Below, piece after piece: positions 1 through 9,338 of a stretch of 64,000 nucleotides of DNA. Origin of the DNA: SAR86 cluster bacterium AG-422-O05 (GTDB lineage Bacteria; Pseudomonadota; Gammaproteobacteria; Magnimaribacterales; D2472). The position numbers and the translations under genes are program-made. Where the stretch lies: contig QCMW01000001.1 in the NCBI GenBank assembly GCA_003213495.1, positions 186,001 through 250,000 of the forward strand, read 5' to 3'. Every line of letters starts with the position of its first letter. The first letter of the stretch is position 1. Below the pieces are notes generated by a model that saw only the letters and a program-made list of their open reading frames with translations, did no database searches and was not told the DNA's origin.

Positions 1-814
1 AAACTGCTAACCCTGCCATTATGGCGACAAGCGTATCTAGGGCTCCGACGCTAACAGAGGTTGAAGCAATATTTTGATCTTTAGACATATATGCTCCATA
101 AGCCATAATTGATCCCATACCTAAACTTAAACTGAAAAAAGCTTGCCCCATTGCAACTAAAAAAGTGTCTGAAGTTATTTTAGTAAAATCTGGCTTGAAC
201 AAGAAAGATAAGGCTTCTTTAAAAGCTCCATTAATAATTCCATATACAACCATAAATATTAGGAGCAATCCAAGCATTGGCATTAAGATTTTAACCATTC
301 TTCCAATACCTTTTTTTACTCCAGCAGAAACAATAAACATTGTTAAGCCCATAAATATGGTGTGCCACAACATAAGCTCTTTAGGAGAGTTTACTATGGA
401 TAAAAATTGTCCAGCAGTATCAAGATCATTTGAAGATGCGGAAACAAAAATATACTTAAGACAGATGCCAGCGATTACGCTGTAAAAAGAAAGTATTAAT
501 ATTCCAGCAGATATACCAATCCATCCAACTCCTTGCCATGCGGATGAAACATCTGAATCTATTGCAGACTTCTTCATGGAATTGATTGGACTGTTTCCAG
601 ATCTTCTACCAATCAAAATTTCACTCAACATTATCGGCAGTCCAATTAAAACAATGCATAATAAATATATTAGAACGAATGCGCCGCCCCCTTCTGTGCC
701 AGCTTTGTATGGAAATCCCCATATATTGCCCAATCCAACAGCAGAACCAGTTGCTGCAAGAACGAATGTCCATTTTCCTATCCAAGTGCCGTGAGATTTG
801 AGTGTCTTTTGCAT
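1..814 (-). CDS. Sodium:neurotransmitter symporter (NSS) family transporter, partial
   Basis: The reading frame opens at ATG 814 and stays open to the left edge, so the C-terminal part lies outside the window. The first residues read GKWTFVLAATGSAVGLGNIW, the diagnostic TM1 of the NSS/LeuT fold, in which the unwound GSAVGLGN stretch contacts sodium and substrate. At least five further hydrophobic segments follow, including one with FYSVIAGI, in the visible 271 residues. Family members import amino acids or related amines with sodium across the inner membrane; the substrate cannot be read from this portion. It starts 7 bases after the stop of the upstream small membrane protein, so the two are probably cotranscribed. 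Confidence 0.9.
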   Translation of the reverse strand, partial: MQKTLKSHGTWIGKWTFVLAATGSAVGLGNIWGFPYKAGTEGGGAFVLIYLLCIVLIGLPIMLSEILIGRRSGNSPINSMKKSAIDSDVSSAWQGVGWIGISAGILILSFYSVIAGICLKYIFVSASSNDLDTAGQFLSIVNSPKELMLWHTIFMGLTMFIVSAGVKKGIGRMVKILMPMLGLLLIFMVVYGIINGAFKEALSFLFKPDFTKITSDTFLVAMGQAFFSLSLGMGSIMAYGAYMSKDQNIASTSVSVGALDTLVAIMAGLAV

Positions 815-821
815 AATATTT

Positions 822-1283
822 TTATAAGTATGGGCTACTATATGGGTTTATCCAATACCCTATTGATATTAAAAAACTTATACAAACTAGTAAAGTAAGA
901 ATTTTTCTAAATTTTTTATAATCTTCATCTTTTTCATTAAAGATCCATGTTGATTTTTCGAATATATAAAAAAGATAAAAGCCGATGATAGAAATTATCA
1001 TCGAAGTGAGAATAAAGTCAAAAAACATCAATAGCAAAATTAAGCATCCAATTAAACTAAATCCAATTCCTATTGATAGGTTAAATACTTGATTCTGTTG
1101 ATCATCTCTCCAACCCCAAGCAAATCCACCTAAGAACGTAATTATTATTGACCCATAAGCTATTTGAAAAACAATTAAAGTTTTACTTATTTCACCACCT
1201 AGAATCCAAGGCAAAAGAGAAAAAACTGCAAAAGGAATAAAGCCTACATAGCCAAAAGTTGATTTAACATTAGTAATATTCAA
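822..1283 (-). CDS. Small integral membrane protein, DUF3429-like
   Basis: A 153-residue protein with about five hydrophobic segments and few charges, except a short basic/acidic stretch near residue 120. The segment AYGSIIITFLGGFAWGW resembles the conserved core of DUF3429 membrane proteins, which have no assigned function; this family call is from memory of the motif and is moderate. It lies immediately upstream of the NSS transporter with a 7-base gap and is divergent from smpB. The pairing suggests an operon, but not a role in transport by itself. Confidence 0.7.
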   Translation of the reverse strand: MNITNVKSTFGYVGFIPFAVFSLLPWILGGEISKTLIVFQIAYGSIIITFLGGFAWGWRDDQQNQVFNLSIGIGFSLIGCLILLLMFFDFILTSMIISIIGFYLFYIFEKSTWIFNEKDEDYKKFRKILTLLVCISFLISIGYWINPYSSPYL

Positions 1284-1303
1284 TTTTTTTTGCTCTTAAA
1301 ATA

Positions 1304-1331
1304 TTGCACTTAGATTTTCAAAATACATAAT
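1304..1331 (+). promoter_or_regulatory. Possible smpB promoter
   Basis: TTGCAC (1304-1309) and CATAAT (1326-1331) are separated by 16 bases. The predicted start of transcription would fall at or next to the smpB ATG at 1337, and no Shine-Dalgarno sequence is visible, so the message could be nearly leaderless. The boxes are only fair matches in AT-rich sequence. Confidence 0.35.
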
Positions 1332-1336
1332 AAAGT

Positions 1337-1807
1337 ATGTCTAAAGAAAAAACTGCATTAATTGTAAAGAATAAAAATGCATCAAGAAACTTTAAATTAG
1401 ATGAATCTTTTCAAGCTGGTATTGTGCTTGAAGGCTGGGAAGTTAAATCATTGAGAGATTCAAAGGTTGATGTGAAGAATTCTTATGTAAATATACGAAA
1501 AGGTGAGGCATGGCTGATAGGAGTAAAAATAGATAGTCCTGCTTCTCTTCAGCAAGAAAATATTGATACAACTAAATCTAGAAAGCTTTTACTTCATAAA
1601 AAAGAAATTGCCAAAATAGAAAGATTGAAAGGTGAAAAAGGCCTTACCTGTGTATTAACCAGAATATATTGGAAAGATAATCTTATTAAATGTGATATTG
1701 CAATGGGCCAAGGTAAAAAACACAGGGATCAAAGAGAAGACATCAAAAAAAGAGATTGGGAGCGAGATCAAGGAAGAATTCTCAAAAATTCAAAAAAGTT
1801 TTCCTAA
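1337..1807 (+). CDS. smpB: SsrA-binding protein SmpB
   Basis: SmpB binds the tRNA-like part of tmRNA and brings it to stalled ribosomes for trans-translation. The 156-residue protein has the family core (YVNIRKGEAWLIG; HKKEI near residue 90; the long RNA-binding beta-barrel) and the basic C-terminal tail with HRDQREDIKKRDWERDQGR, which becomes helical in the decoding centre. Length is normal (E. coli 160). It is followed 41 bases later by the tmRNA gene, the usual gammaproteobacterial neighbour, so both partners of the rescue system are encoded together. Confidence 0.97.
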   Translation: MSKEKTALIVKNKNASRNFKLDESFQAGIVLEGWEVKSLRDSKVDVKNSYVNIRKGEAWLIGVKIDSPASLQQENIDTTKSRKLLLHKKEIAKIERLKGEKGLTCVLTRIYWKDNLIKCDIAMGQGKKHRDQREDIKKRDWERDQGRILKNSKKFS

Positions 1808-1830
1808 TCGAATCAAAAAAAATATTAATG

Positions 1831-1836
1831 TATAAT
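1831..1836 (+). promoter_or_regulatory. -10 box of the tmRNA promoter
   Basis: A perfect TATAAT lies 12 bases before the mature 5' end of tmRNA, which allows a short 5' leader to be removed by RNase P. No convincing -35 box is seen, because the position falls over the end of smpB. Confidence 0.55.
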
Positions 1837-1848
1837 GCCCTTCCTTAT

Positions 1849-2195
1849 GGGGGCGAATAGGGTTCGACGTTTCTACTGGACTCCGAAGCGCATGCCAAGA
1901 TTGTAGTAATTCTTGTAAAACATACTACAAAAAAAATAGTTGCAAATAACGACAACTACGCTTTAGCAGCTTAATGCTAACCGATGTAAGAATTGACTGT
2001 GGTTTGAAGCATCGGCTAAACACACAGTCTAGCCAAGCTATATTGCTTGGATATAGTTTGGTAAAACTTAATCAAGCTAGCTTTTATGCCCTGCTCTTCG
2101 GGTAATAAAAGTTAAAAATAATAGAATGAGCTAAGCATGTAGAAGTTAGGCTGAAGGATTAGCGGACGCGGGTTCAATTCCCGCCGCCTCCACCA
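1849..2195 (+). ncRNA. ssrA: Transfer-messenger RNA (tmRNA, SsrA)
   Basis: One-piece tmRNA of about 347 nt. The ends form a seven-pair acceptor stem (GGGGGCG with CGCCTCC) containing the G3-U70 wobble that alanyl-tRNA synthetase reads, followed by A and an encoded CCA at 2193-2195. The T arm (GCGGG TTCAATT CCCGC) is canonical. The tag reading frame starts at the GCA at 1942 and reads A-N-N-D-N-Y-A-L-A-A with TAA at 1972-1974, close to the E. coli ANDENYALAA and ending in the ALAA signal recognised by ClpXP. It works with the adjacent smpB product to free stalled ribosomes and mark the nascent chain for proteolysis. Confidence 0.97.
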
Positions 2196-2200
2196 TTTCT

Positions 2201-3409
2201 TTAAATCTCTTGCCAAGGTGGGAAAGGATCGTTCAATGTTGTCCAAAATTCTTCTCCCTTAAGCAAATCGTCTTCTGTTACAAGACAATTCTCAAGAGCA
2301 CCGATCATTGCATCCTTATCAAGTCCTTGACCAATAAAGACTAATTCTTGACGCATATCTCCAAAAGGTTCTTCCCAGTTTTGTTTAATTATCTTTAAAG
2401 ATTCCTCATCTGTTGGCCAATTTTGTTTTGGAACAGATTTCCAAAACATTCCAGCAAAACCATATCGAGCAATTCCACCAGCCTGGCTCCATTGTCCAGC
2501 ATATTCAAGACGAGAACCGAGCCAAAAATATCCTTTAGAACGAATTAACTTTCCAAATTTATTTGTGTTATGAACAAATTCATAAAATTTATCAGGATAA
2601 AAAGGACGACGAGCAACAAAGGTAAAGCTAGAAATACCATACTCCTCAGTTTCAGGAGTATGATCGCCTCTCATTTCTTTTAGCCATCCCGGCGCCTCTT
2701 GCGCTTTGTCGAAATTAAATAGTCCTGTATTTAAGACATCGTCGATTTCAACCTGACCTTTAGTGATGGGAATTATTTTTGCAGTGGTATTAAGGCTTCT
2801 TAAAATACCCTTTAATTTATGTAAATCGCTTTGATCAACAAGATCGATTTTACTTATTAAAATAACATCAGAAAATTCAACTTGATCAACTAGTAAGTCT
2901 GCTACGCTTCGCTCATCATCTTCGCCAAGAGATTCACCAGTATCTTGAAGATATTTTGCATCGTCATAATCTTTTAAGAAGTTAAATGCGTCTACTACTG
3001 TAACCATAGTATCTAACCTTGCTACATCTGAAAGTGATACCCCTTTTTCATCGGCAAATGTGAAAGTTTCAGCTACCGGAAGAGGCTCTGATATACCTGT
3101 TGACTCAATAACAAGATAATCAAATTTTTTATCTTTAGCTAATTTATTTACTTCTAGAAGTAAATCCTCCCGAAGTGTACAACAGATACAGCCATTACTC
3201 ATTTCTACAAGCTTTTCCTCACTATGATTTAAAGAAACTTCATTATTTACCATAGATGCATCAATATTAATTTCACTCATATCATTAACAATAACAGCGA
3301 CTTTTTTATTTTCACGATTATTTAATATGTGGCTTAATACTGTGGTTTTACCAGCCCCTAAAAAACCAGACAATACAGTAACAGGCAATCTGTTAAAATT
3401 ATTTTGCAT
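2201..3409 (-). CDS. COG0523 (CobW/ZigA-type) GTP-dependent metallochaperone
   Basis: A 402-residue G3E-family P-loop GTPase. Visible elements in order: Walker A GFLGAGKT at residues 15-22; the family hallmark metal-binding CICC at 74-77; ESTGISEP around 102-109; the guanine-specificity motif as SKID at 186-189; and a C-terminal CobW_C-like domain. Members of this subgroup (ZigA, YeiR, YjiA) deliver zinc or other metals to client enzymes, and many are induced under zinc shortage by Zur. Here a Zur-like palindrome overlaps the promoter (see 3426-3455), which favours a zinc-starvation role over cobalamin synthesis; no cobalamin genes are nearby. It ends 5 bases from the tmRNA 3' end, in convergent orientation. 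Confidence 0.9.
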   Translation of the reverse strand: MQNNFNRLPVTVLSGFLGAGKTTVLSHILNNRENKKVAVIVNDMSEINIDASMVNNEVSLNHSEEKLVEMSNGCICCTLREDLLLEVNKLAKDKKFDYLVIESTGISEPLPVAETFTFADEKGVSLSDVARLDTMVTVVDAFNFLKDYDDAKYLQDTGESLGEDDERSVADLLVDQVEFSDVILISKIDLVDQSDLHKLKGILRSLNTTAKIIPITKGQVEIDDVLNTGLFNFDKAQEAPGWLKEMRGDHTPETEEYGISSFTFVARRPFYPDKFYEFVHNTNKFGKLIRSKGYFWLGSRLEYAGQWSQAGGIARYGFAGMFWKSVPKQNWPTDEESLKIIKQNWEEPFGDMRQELVFIGQGLDKDAMIGALENCLVTEDDLLKGEEFWTTLNDPFPPWQEI

Positions 3410-3425
3410 TTTATATCCCTAAAAG

Positions 3426-3455
3426 TGTTATTTAATAACATACCATAGTTGTCAA
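3426..3455 (-). promoter_or_regulatory. Promoter of the COG0523 GTPase with overlapping Zur-like operator
   Basis: TGTTATTTAATAACA at 3426-3440 is a perfect 7-1-7 inverted repeat. It differs from the enterobacterial Zur core (TGTTATA-N-TATAACA) at one position per half-site. On the minus strand TTGACA (3450-3455) is followed 17 bases later by AATAAC (3427-3432), so the palindrome covers the -10 box, as expected for a repressor site. The centre is about 24 bases from the ATG. The palindrome and spacing are seen; binding by Zur is inferred from similarity and from the nature of the gene. Confidence 0.7.
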
Positions 3456-3488
3456 TAGGCTATATGGTTATTCATTAGTAACTTGAAT

Positions 3489-3497
3489 TGCTATAAT
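3489..3497 (+). promoter_or_regulatory. Extended -10 promoter of the TonB-dependent receptor
   Basis: TGCTATAAT is an extended -10 element (TG, one base, perfect TATAAT) about 50 bases before the receptor start. No good -35 is seen, which is usual for extended -10 promoters. The Zur-like palindrome lies about 50 bases upstream of this box, too far to block it in the classical way. Confidence 0.5.
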
Positions 3498-3547
3498 AAT
3501 TGCAGATTTATATTTCAATACACTAATTAAAATTTAAAGGAGGCTTT

Positions 3548-5812
3548 ATGAAAAATTTCTCAAAGTTATTGATAGCATTGCCCGCATTTCTAATATTTAC
3601 TATGAGCACCAGTGCCCAAGATACTGAAACAGGTTTATCAAGCAATGTACTTATTGAAGAAGTTGTTGTGACTGCTAGAAAGAAGGAAGAATCAGCACAG
3701 GATGTACCTGTTGCACTTTCGGCAATGAGTCAAGAGCAATTAGAAATATTAAAATTTAGAGACTTTAATGATTTGGCCGTTGGAATGCCTAATGTTGCGA
3801 TGGATGACATAGGTACAACAAAAGGTACACAAAATTTTAGCATCAGGGGGATTGGTATTAACTCATCTATTGCATCAGTGGAGCCAGCTGTGGCCATTGT
3901 TGTTGATGGTGTTTACATGGGTGTTAGTGCAGGAATGGTCTTTGATATGTTTGATCTAGAAAGTATTGAAGTATTAAGAGGTCCACAAGGAACATTGTTT
4001 GGAAAAAACTCTACTGGCGGAGTAATACTTGTGAATACTGCTCTTCCTGGAGATGAAATTAAACAAAAAGCAAGATTAGCTGTTGAAGGTGGAGGTCCTG
4101 GTGGTAATAACAATATCATGCAATATAGTTATTCAGGTCCTGTAAGTGACAATTTAAAAGCAAAAATAAGTATTCATAGAAGTGATGATTCTGGATACTT
4201 TAAAAATTCTTATGATGGATCTAATCATGGTCAATTTGAACAAGATACCGTTAGGTTAGCCTTTTTATATGAGCCTAGTGATTCTTTTGATATGGCTCTT
4301 AGAATGGAAAATAGTGATCAAGATGGAAGTGGTCCTGCCGCACAATGTCATTTAGGAGCTAACGGCACTGGTTGTCAGGCAGATGATGGCGCAGCTGTAC
4401 CGGCACCAAATAGTACCTTTGATAGAAATTCACTTGACTTTAATATCGATAATCCTGGTTTTCAAAAGTCTGAAACTGATTTTGTAACTGTAACAATGAA
4501 TTGGCATGGAGATAATGGAACCTGGACAAACGTTTTTGGTAAAAGAGAGTATTCATTAGAGGTGGATCTTGATGTTGACGCAAGATCAATTAGTTTTTTT
4601 GATGCGCCTGGTTCTTCTTCTATGGAACAAATTAGTAATGAATTAAGATACTCTGGATCTCTAACAGAAAAACTTGATATTACAAGCGGCCTCTTCATGT
4701 ATGAAGGTGACGTTATGGTTTGGGACAATAGAGCTTTAAGAGGAGCTTTATATGCTGCTGCAGGTTCACCAGGAATATATCTATGGCAATCAGGTGGTGG
4801 TCTGCATAATGTAGAGCAAACGGCTTTATTTACTACTTTAGATTACGCCGTAAGTGATGATCTTTCATTGAATATAGGCTTCAGATTGACAGATGAAGAA
4901 AAAGAGATTCATCTGGCTTCAATAAATAGAAATGTTTCAGTTGGTGCTTCACCACCATGTAGCGTCCCTGCTGGAACATGTCCATTTGATTATATTGACA
5001 ATGATTCATGGAAAACAACATCTCCCAAGATTGGTTTTACATATAATGCTGGTGAGAGTTCAATGATGTACGGTTATTGGACGAGAGTATTTAAGTCAGG
5101 AGGTTATAACTTAAGGAATAGTGTTGATTTAGCAACCTTCCCTGACGCATCACCAAAAGCAGATGATGAAACAGTAGAAACGCTTGAATTTGGTATGAAA
5201 ACAGATTTTGAAAAAGGCAGATTAAATTGGGCTTTTTTCAATACAGTTGTTGATGATTCACAAAGAATGACCAACATTCAAGATCCTGTCAGTGGTGTTG
5301 CTCAGGTAGTTAAAAATGCTGGAGACATTGAATATAGAGGGTTTGAAATTGATGGAGTGTATACCATAGCAGATACCGTAACTATGGTTGCTTCATTAGG
5401 TTATGTTCATTCTAAATATAAAAACCTAATATCAGATTTAACTGGTGATTTTATAATTGATGCTCTTGATTATGCTTTAGAGGTGCCTAGAGCTGCGCCT
5501 CTTACTTATAGCTTAGGATTTAACATAGACGGTAACCTGGGAACATGGAGATCTATTACTAGGATAAGTTATTACCATAGAGATAAATCTTACTATAACG
5601 AAAACAATCAGGGGTTTATTAACGAACAAGATATTCTAAATTTTGGTTACGATATTTATTCATCAGATGGGAAAATAAATATAGGTATTTATGGTAAAAA
5701 TCTTTCAAACGAAGTTAAGCATGGTGGGGATACTAATTTATCCTTCGGAGGAACTTTTGCACCTCTAGCAAAGGGTAAAATTGTCGGAGCTGAGTTGGTT
5801 TATAAGTTTTGA
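3548..5812 (+). CDS. TonB-dependent outer membrane receptor
   Basis: A 754-residue precursor. A signal peptide (MKNFSKLLIALPAFLIFTMS, cleavage near TSA-Q) is followed by the TonB-box region IEEVVVTARKKEE at about 37-49, a plug domain to about residue 170 (SIRGIG; EVLRGPQGTLFGKNSTGG) and a 22-strand-type barrel ending in an aromatic residue (VYKF). This VVVTARKKEESAQDVP class is expanded in marine gammaproteobacteria and sphingomonads and usually imports siderophores, carbohydrates or other large solutes; the ligand is not evident. A strong AAGGAGG (3537-3543) precedes the ATG. It has its own extended -10 promoter and terminator and is divergent from the zinc-type GTPase. Confidence 0.93.
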   Translation: MKNFSKLLIALPAFLIFTMSTSAQDTETGLSSNVLIEEVVVTARKKEESAQDVPVALSAMSQEQLEILKFRDFNDLAVGMPNVAMDDIGTTKGTQNFSIRGIGINSSIASVEPAVAIVVDGVYMGVSAGMVFDMFDLESIEVLRGPQGTLFGKNSTGGVILVNTALPGDEIKQKARLAVEGGGPGGNNNIMQYSYSGPVSDNLKAKISIHRSDDSGYFKNSYDGSNHGQFEQDTVRLAFLYEPSDSFDMALRMENSDQDGSGPAAQCHLGANGTGCQADDGAAVPAPNSTFDRNSLDFNIDNPGFQKSETDFVTVTMNWHGDNGTWTNVFGKREYSLEVDLDVDARSISFFDAPGSSSMEQISNELRYSGSLTEKLDITSGLFMYEGDVMVWDNRALRGALYAAAGSPGIYLWQSGGGLHNVEQTALFTTLDYAVSDDLSLNIGFRLTDEEKEIHLASINRNVSVGASPPCSVPAGTCPFDYIDNDSWKTTSPKIGFTYNAGESSMMYGYWTRVFKSGGYNLRNSVDLATFPDASPKADDETVETLEFGMKTDFEKGRLNWAFFNTVVDDSQRMTNIQDPVSGVAQVVKNAGDIEYRGFEIDGVYTIADTVTMVASLGYVHSKYKNLISDLTGDFIIDALDYALEVPRAAPLTYSLGFNIDGNLGTWRSITRISYYHRDKSYYNENNQGFINEQDILNFGYDIYSSDGKINIGIYGKNLSNEVKHGGDTNLSFGGTFAPLAKGKIVGAELVYKF

Positions 5813-5822
5813 TCAAAATCGT

Positions 5823-5855
5823 AACGGCAGCTATGGTTAATAGTTGCCGTTTTTT
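5823..5855 (+). terminator. Rho-independent terminator after the TonB receptor
   Basis: AACGGCAGCT and AGTTGCCGTT form a 10-pair stem with one G-U pair and a 9-base loop, followed by a run of T. It begins 11 bases after the receptor stop codon. Confidence 0.9.
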
Positions 5856-5918
5856 CTTCAAAAATAATAGACATTAACTCTTAAGATAATTAAACTAGCG
5901 ACCTAAATTTTAAAAAAT

Positions 5919-7204
<1,286 letters not shown>

Positions 7205-7462
7205 TTATTGAGGAATAACGTTAGCTGTTTTCCTTTTTTTTGGTCCTTTGTAAGTAAACTGAACAATACCTTCAGATTTAGCAAATAAAGTATCGTCTTT
7301 GCCAATACCAACATTAAGACCGGGATGAGTACTAGTACCTCTTTGACGAATTAGGATTTCACCAGCTTTCACAAACTGTCCACCAAACCTTTTCACACCC
7401 AATCTTTTGGAATTAGAATCTCTACCGTTCTTACTTGAACCACCTGCTTTTTTATGTGCCAT
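7205..7462 (-). CDS. rpmA: 50S ribosomal protein L27
   Basis: 85 residues starting [16 protein letters not shown], identical in plan to E. coli L27, with no cleavable N-terminal extension of the Firmicute type. The N-terminal arm reaches the peptidyl-transferase centre. Its ATG overlaps the rplU stop by one base (TAATG), indicating translational coupling. Confidence 0.97.
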   Translation of the reverse strand: MAHKKAGGSSKNGRDSNSKRLGVKRFGGQFVKAGEILIRQRGTSTHPGLNVGIGKDDTLFAKSEGIVQFTYKGPKKRKTANVIPQ

Positions 7463-7782
7463 TATTTACTCTCTAGCTTTATGTTCTTTATTTCAATTTG
7501 TGTATACTTTGATCTATGCCCAATCTTCCTCATACTATGCTTTCTTCGTCTAAAACGTAAAATAGAAATCTTTTCGCCCTTAACAGTATCTTTTACTTCT
7601 GCAGTTACTTTAACATTCGATAAATAAGGCTGACCAACTTCTACTTTATCTCCATCTACATACAATAATACATTATCAAAGGTAATCTTTTTTCCAACAT
7701 CATCTTTAAGTAAATCAACAGACAATATCATCCCTTTTTTAACTTTATGTTGTTTACCACCTGTTTCAATTACTGCATACAT
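7462..7782 (-). CDS. rplU: 50S ribosomal protein L21
   Basis: 106 residues from [14 protein letters not shown], the conserved L21 start; the C-terminal half carries [20 protein letters not shown], the 23S-binding loop. The frame extends upstream to an ATG at 7806, but that codon falls inside the -10 box of the promoter at 7807-7835 and would add eight non-conserved residues. AAGGA seven bases before 7782 supports the shorter start. First gene of rplU-rpmA-obgE and divergent from ispB. Confidence 0.96.
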   Translation of the reverse strand: MYAVIETGGKQHKVKKGMILSVDLLKDDVGKKITFDNVLLYVDGDKVEVGQPYLSNVKVTAEVKDTVKGEKISILRFRRRKHSMRKIGHRSKYTQIEIKNIKLESK

Positions 7783-7806
7783 AATATAATCCTTAAAAGC
7801 TCGCAA

Positions 7807-7835
7807 AATATACGCTTTAATGGAAAAATTATCAA
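7807..7835 (-). promoter_or_regulatory. Promoter of rplU-rpmA-obgE
   Basis: TTGATA (7830-7835) and TATATT (7807-7812) with an exact 17-base spacer on the minus strand. Transcription would start near 7800, giving a leader of about 18 bases to the L21 start. Confidence 0.75.
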
Positions 7836-7872
7836 TACTTAATGCAAATTTTGAATAAAAAAATATAGGTAA

Positions 7873-8817
7873 ATGACTGTAAATATTGACATCACAAAAG
7901 AACTTAAAGCTGTTGAAAAGTTAATAAAAAGTGACATAAACAAAGAAAAAATGATCTTAAGGCTCTATAACTATATATTTAAATCAGATGGTAAAAAAAT
8001 TCGCTCCAGGCTTAACTTAATAGCTTCATCTTCAAGCAAAAATAGTTATAGATATAAACTTGCATCAATAATTGAGCTTCTTCATACTGCAACACTTGTT
8101 CATGATGATGTTGTTGATAATGCTTCAACTAGGCGAGGTGCTATGTCCGTTAATAGTTTATGGTCAAATGCTCATGGAGTTCTAATTGGAGATTATATTT
8201 ATTCAAAAGCATTTATGTTGATGGTGGAGATTGGAAAAAAAGATATCTTGGCAGAACTTGCAGATGCTACTAATGATATTTCACAAGGAGAGCTCATCCA
8301 ATTAGATGCTATAAGTAATATTAAAATATCATTAAATAAATTAAAAAAAATTAGCTATTTTAAAACAGGCAGGCTCTTTGAGGCTTCTGCAAAAACAGGT
8401 GCTATGTTAGCAGGCGCTAATAAAAACTTTATTAAAAATATTGGTGAGTCTGCAAAAAATATAGGTATATTATTTCAGATTAAAGATGACTTATTAGATT
8501 ACTCTAATAGTCCAAAAACTGGAAAACAGTCTTTTCAAGACCTTAAAGAGGGCAAAATAACATATCCTTTCTTTTTTGCATTAAAGAACTCAAGTCAGAA
8601 AGATAAAAAACAACTTATTAGTTTTCTTGGTAATCAAAGACTTAACGAAAAAAAAGTTCTTGCATTAATATCTAAATTAAATGGTTTAACAAAAACTCAA
8701 CAGTTGGCTGAGAAGTTTTATACAAGTTCAATAGATGCTGCAAAGACTATAAATAATCAATTCATTAGGCAAGAAATGATAGAATTAGCCAATATAGCAC
8801 TTAATAGAGAAAAATAA
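7873..8817 (+). CDS. ispB: Octaprenyl diphosphate synthase (polyprenyl synthetase)
   Basis: A 314-residue trans-prenyltransferase that extends farnesyl diphosphate to the long side chain of ubiquinone. Both aspartate-rich motifs are intact: [13 protein letters not shown] (D78, D79, D82) and IKDDLLD (D205, D206, D209), with the GDYIYSKAF helix between them. The position next to divergent rplU matches E. coli, which favours IspB over short-chain IspA. Its stop overlaps the fabA start (TAATG), so the quinone and fatty-acid genes are probably on one transcript. Confidence 0.92.
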   Translation: MTVNIDITKELKAVEKLIKSDINKEKMILRLYNYIFKSDGKKIRSRLNLIASSSSKNSYRYKLASIIELLHTATLVHDDVVDNASTRRGAMSVNSLWSNAHGVLIGDYIYSKAFMLMVEIGKKDILAELADATNDISQGELIQLDAISNIKISLNKLKKISYFKTGRLFEASAKTGAMLAGANKNFIKNIGESAKNIGILFQIKDDLLDYSNSPKTGKQSFQDLKEGKITYPFFFALKNSSQKDKKQLISFLGNQRLNEKKVLALISKLNGLTKTQQLAEKFYTSSIDAAKTINNQFIRQEMIELANIALNREK

Positions 8818-9338
8818 TGTTTAGTCCACAAAACTCCTATACTAAAGATGATTTAGTAGCATGCTCAAACGGGGAGTTATTCACTAAAGATGGAGATGGT
8901 AGGCTTCCTTCAGATCAAATGTTGATGTTTGATGAAATTACAAATATTGATGATTTTTCGGGAGCTTATAAAAAAGGCTCTATTGAAGCAGTTTTAAACA
9001 TCAATCCTGAATTGTGGTTCTTTAAATGTCACTTTAAAGAAGATCCGGTAATGCCTGGTTGTCTTGGCTTAGATGCTATGTGGCAACTGCTAGGTTTTTA
9101 TTTGTTATGGACTGGGTTGCCAGGAATTGGAAGAGCTCTTGGAGCAGAAAACGTAAAATTTTTTGGGCAAGTACTTCCTAAAGCAAAGAAAGTAACTTAT
9201 AGACTCGACATTAAAAGAGTAATAAATCGTGGAGCTATTGTTGGTCTTGCAGATGGCGAAATGTTAGTTGATGATAAAAAAATATATAGTGCAGATAAAT
9301 TAAAGGTGGGTTTGTTTAAAGATCCTAGTAATTTTTGA
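8817..9338 (+). CDS. fabA: 3-hydroxydecanoyl-ACP dehydratase/isomerase FabA
   Basis: 173 residues (E. coli 172). Catalytic His72 and Asp86 lie in [20 protein letters not shown], the hot-dog-fold active site. FabA dehydrates 3-hydroxydecanoyl-ACP and isomerises the trans-2 product to cis-3, the branch point of anaerobic-type unsaturated fatty acid synthesis. It overlaps ispB by one base at its start and fabB at its end (TGATG), the classic coupled fabA-fabB arrangement. Confidence 0.97.
   Translation: MFSPQNSYTKDDLVACSNGELFTKDGDGRLPSDQMLMFDEITNIDDFSGAYKKGSIEAVLNINPELWFFKCHFKEDPVMPGCLGLDAMWQLLGFYLLWTGLPGIGRALGAENVKFFGQVLPKAKKVTYRLDIKRVINRGAIVGLADGEMLVDDKKIYSADKLKVGLFKDPSNF

Noticed and set aside
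165-801. Plus-strand open frames opposite the left-edge transporter
   Set aside because: They are antisense to the NSS symporter, whose minus-strand translation has clear family motifs; the plus-strand products resemble nothing.
3426-3497. Shared Zur control of the divergent TonB receptor at 3548
   Set aside because: The palindrome is about 50 bases upstream of that promoter's -10 box and would not occlude it; the receptor has no His-rich loops.
7783-7806. Longer N-terminus for L21
   Set aside because: The upstream ATG lies in the -10 box of the promoter, and the conserved start [11 protein letters not shown] with AAGGA is at 7782.
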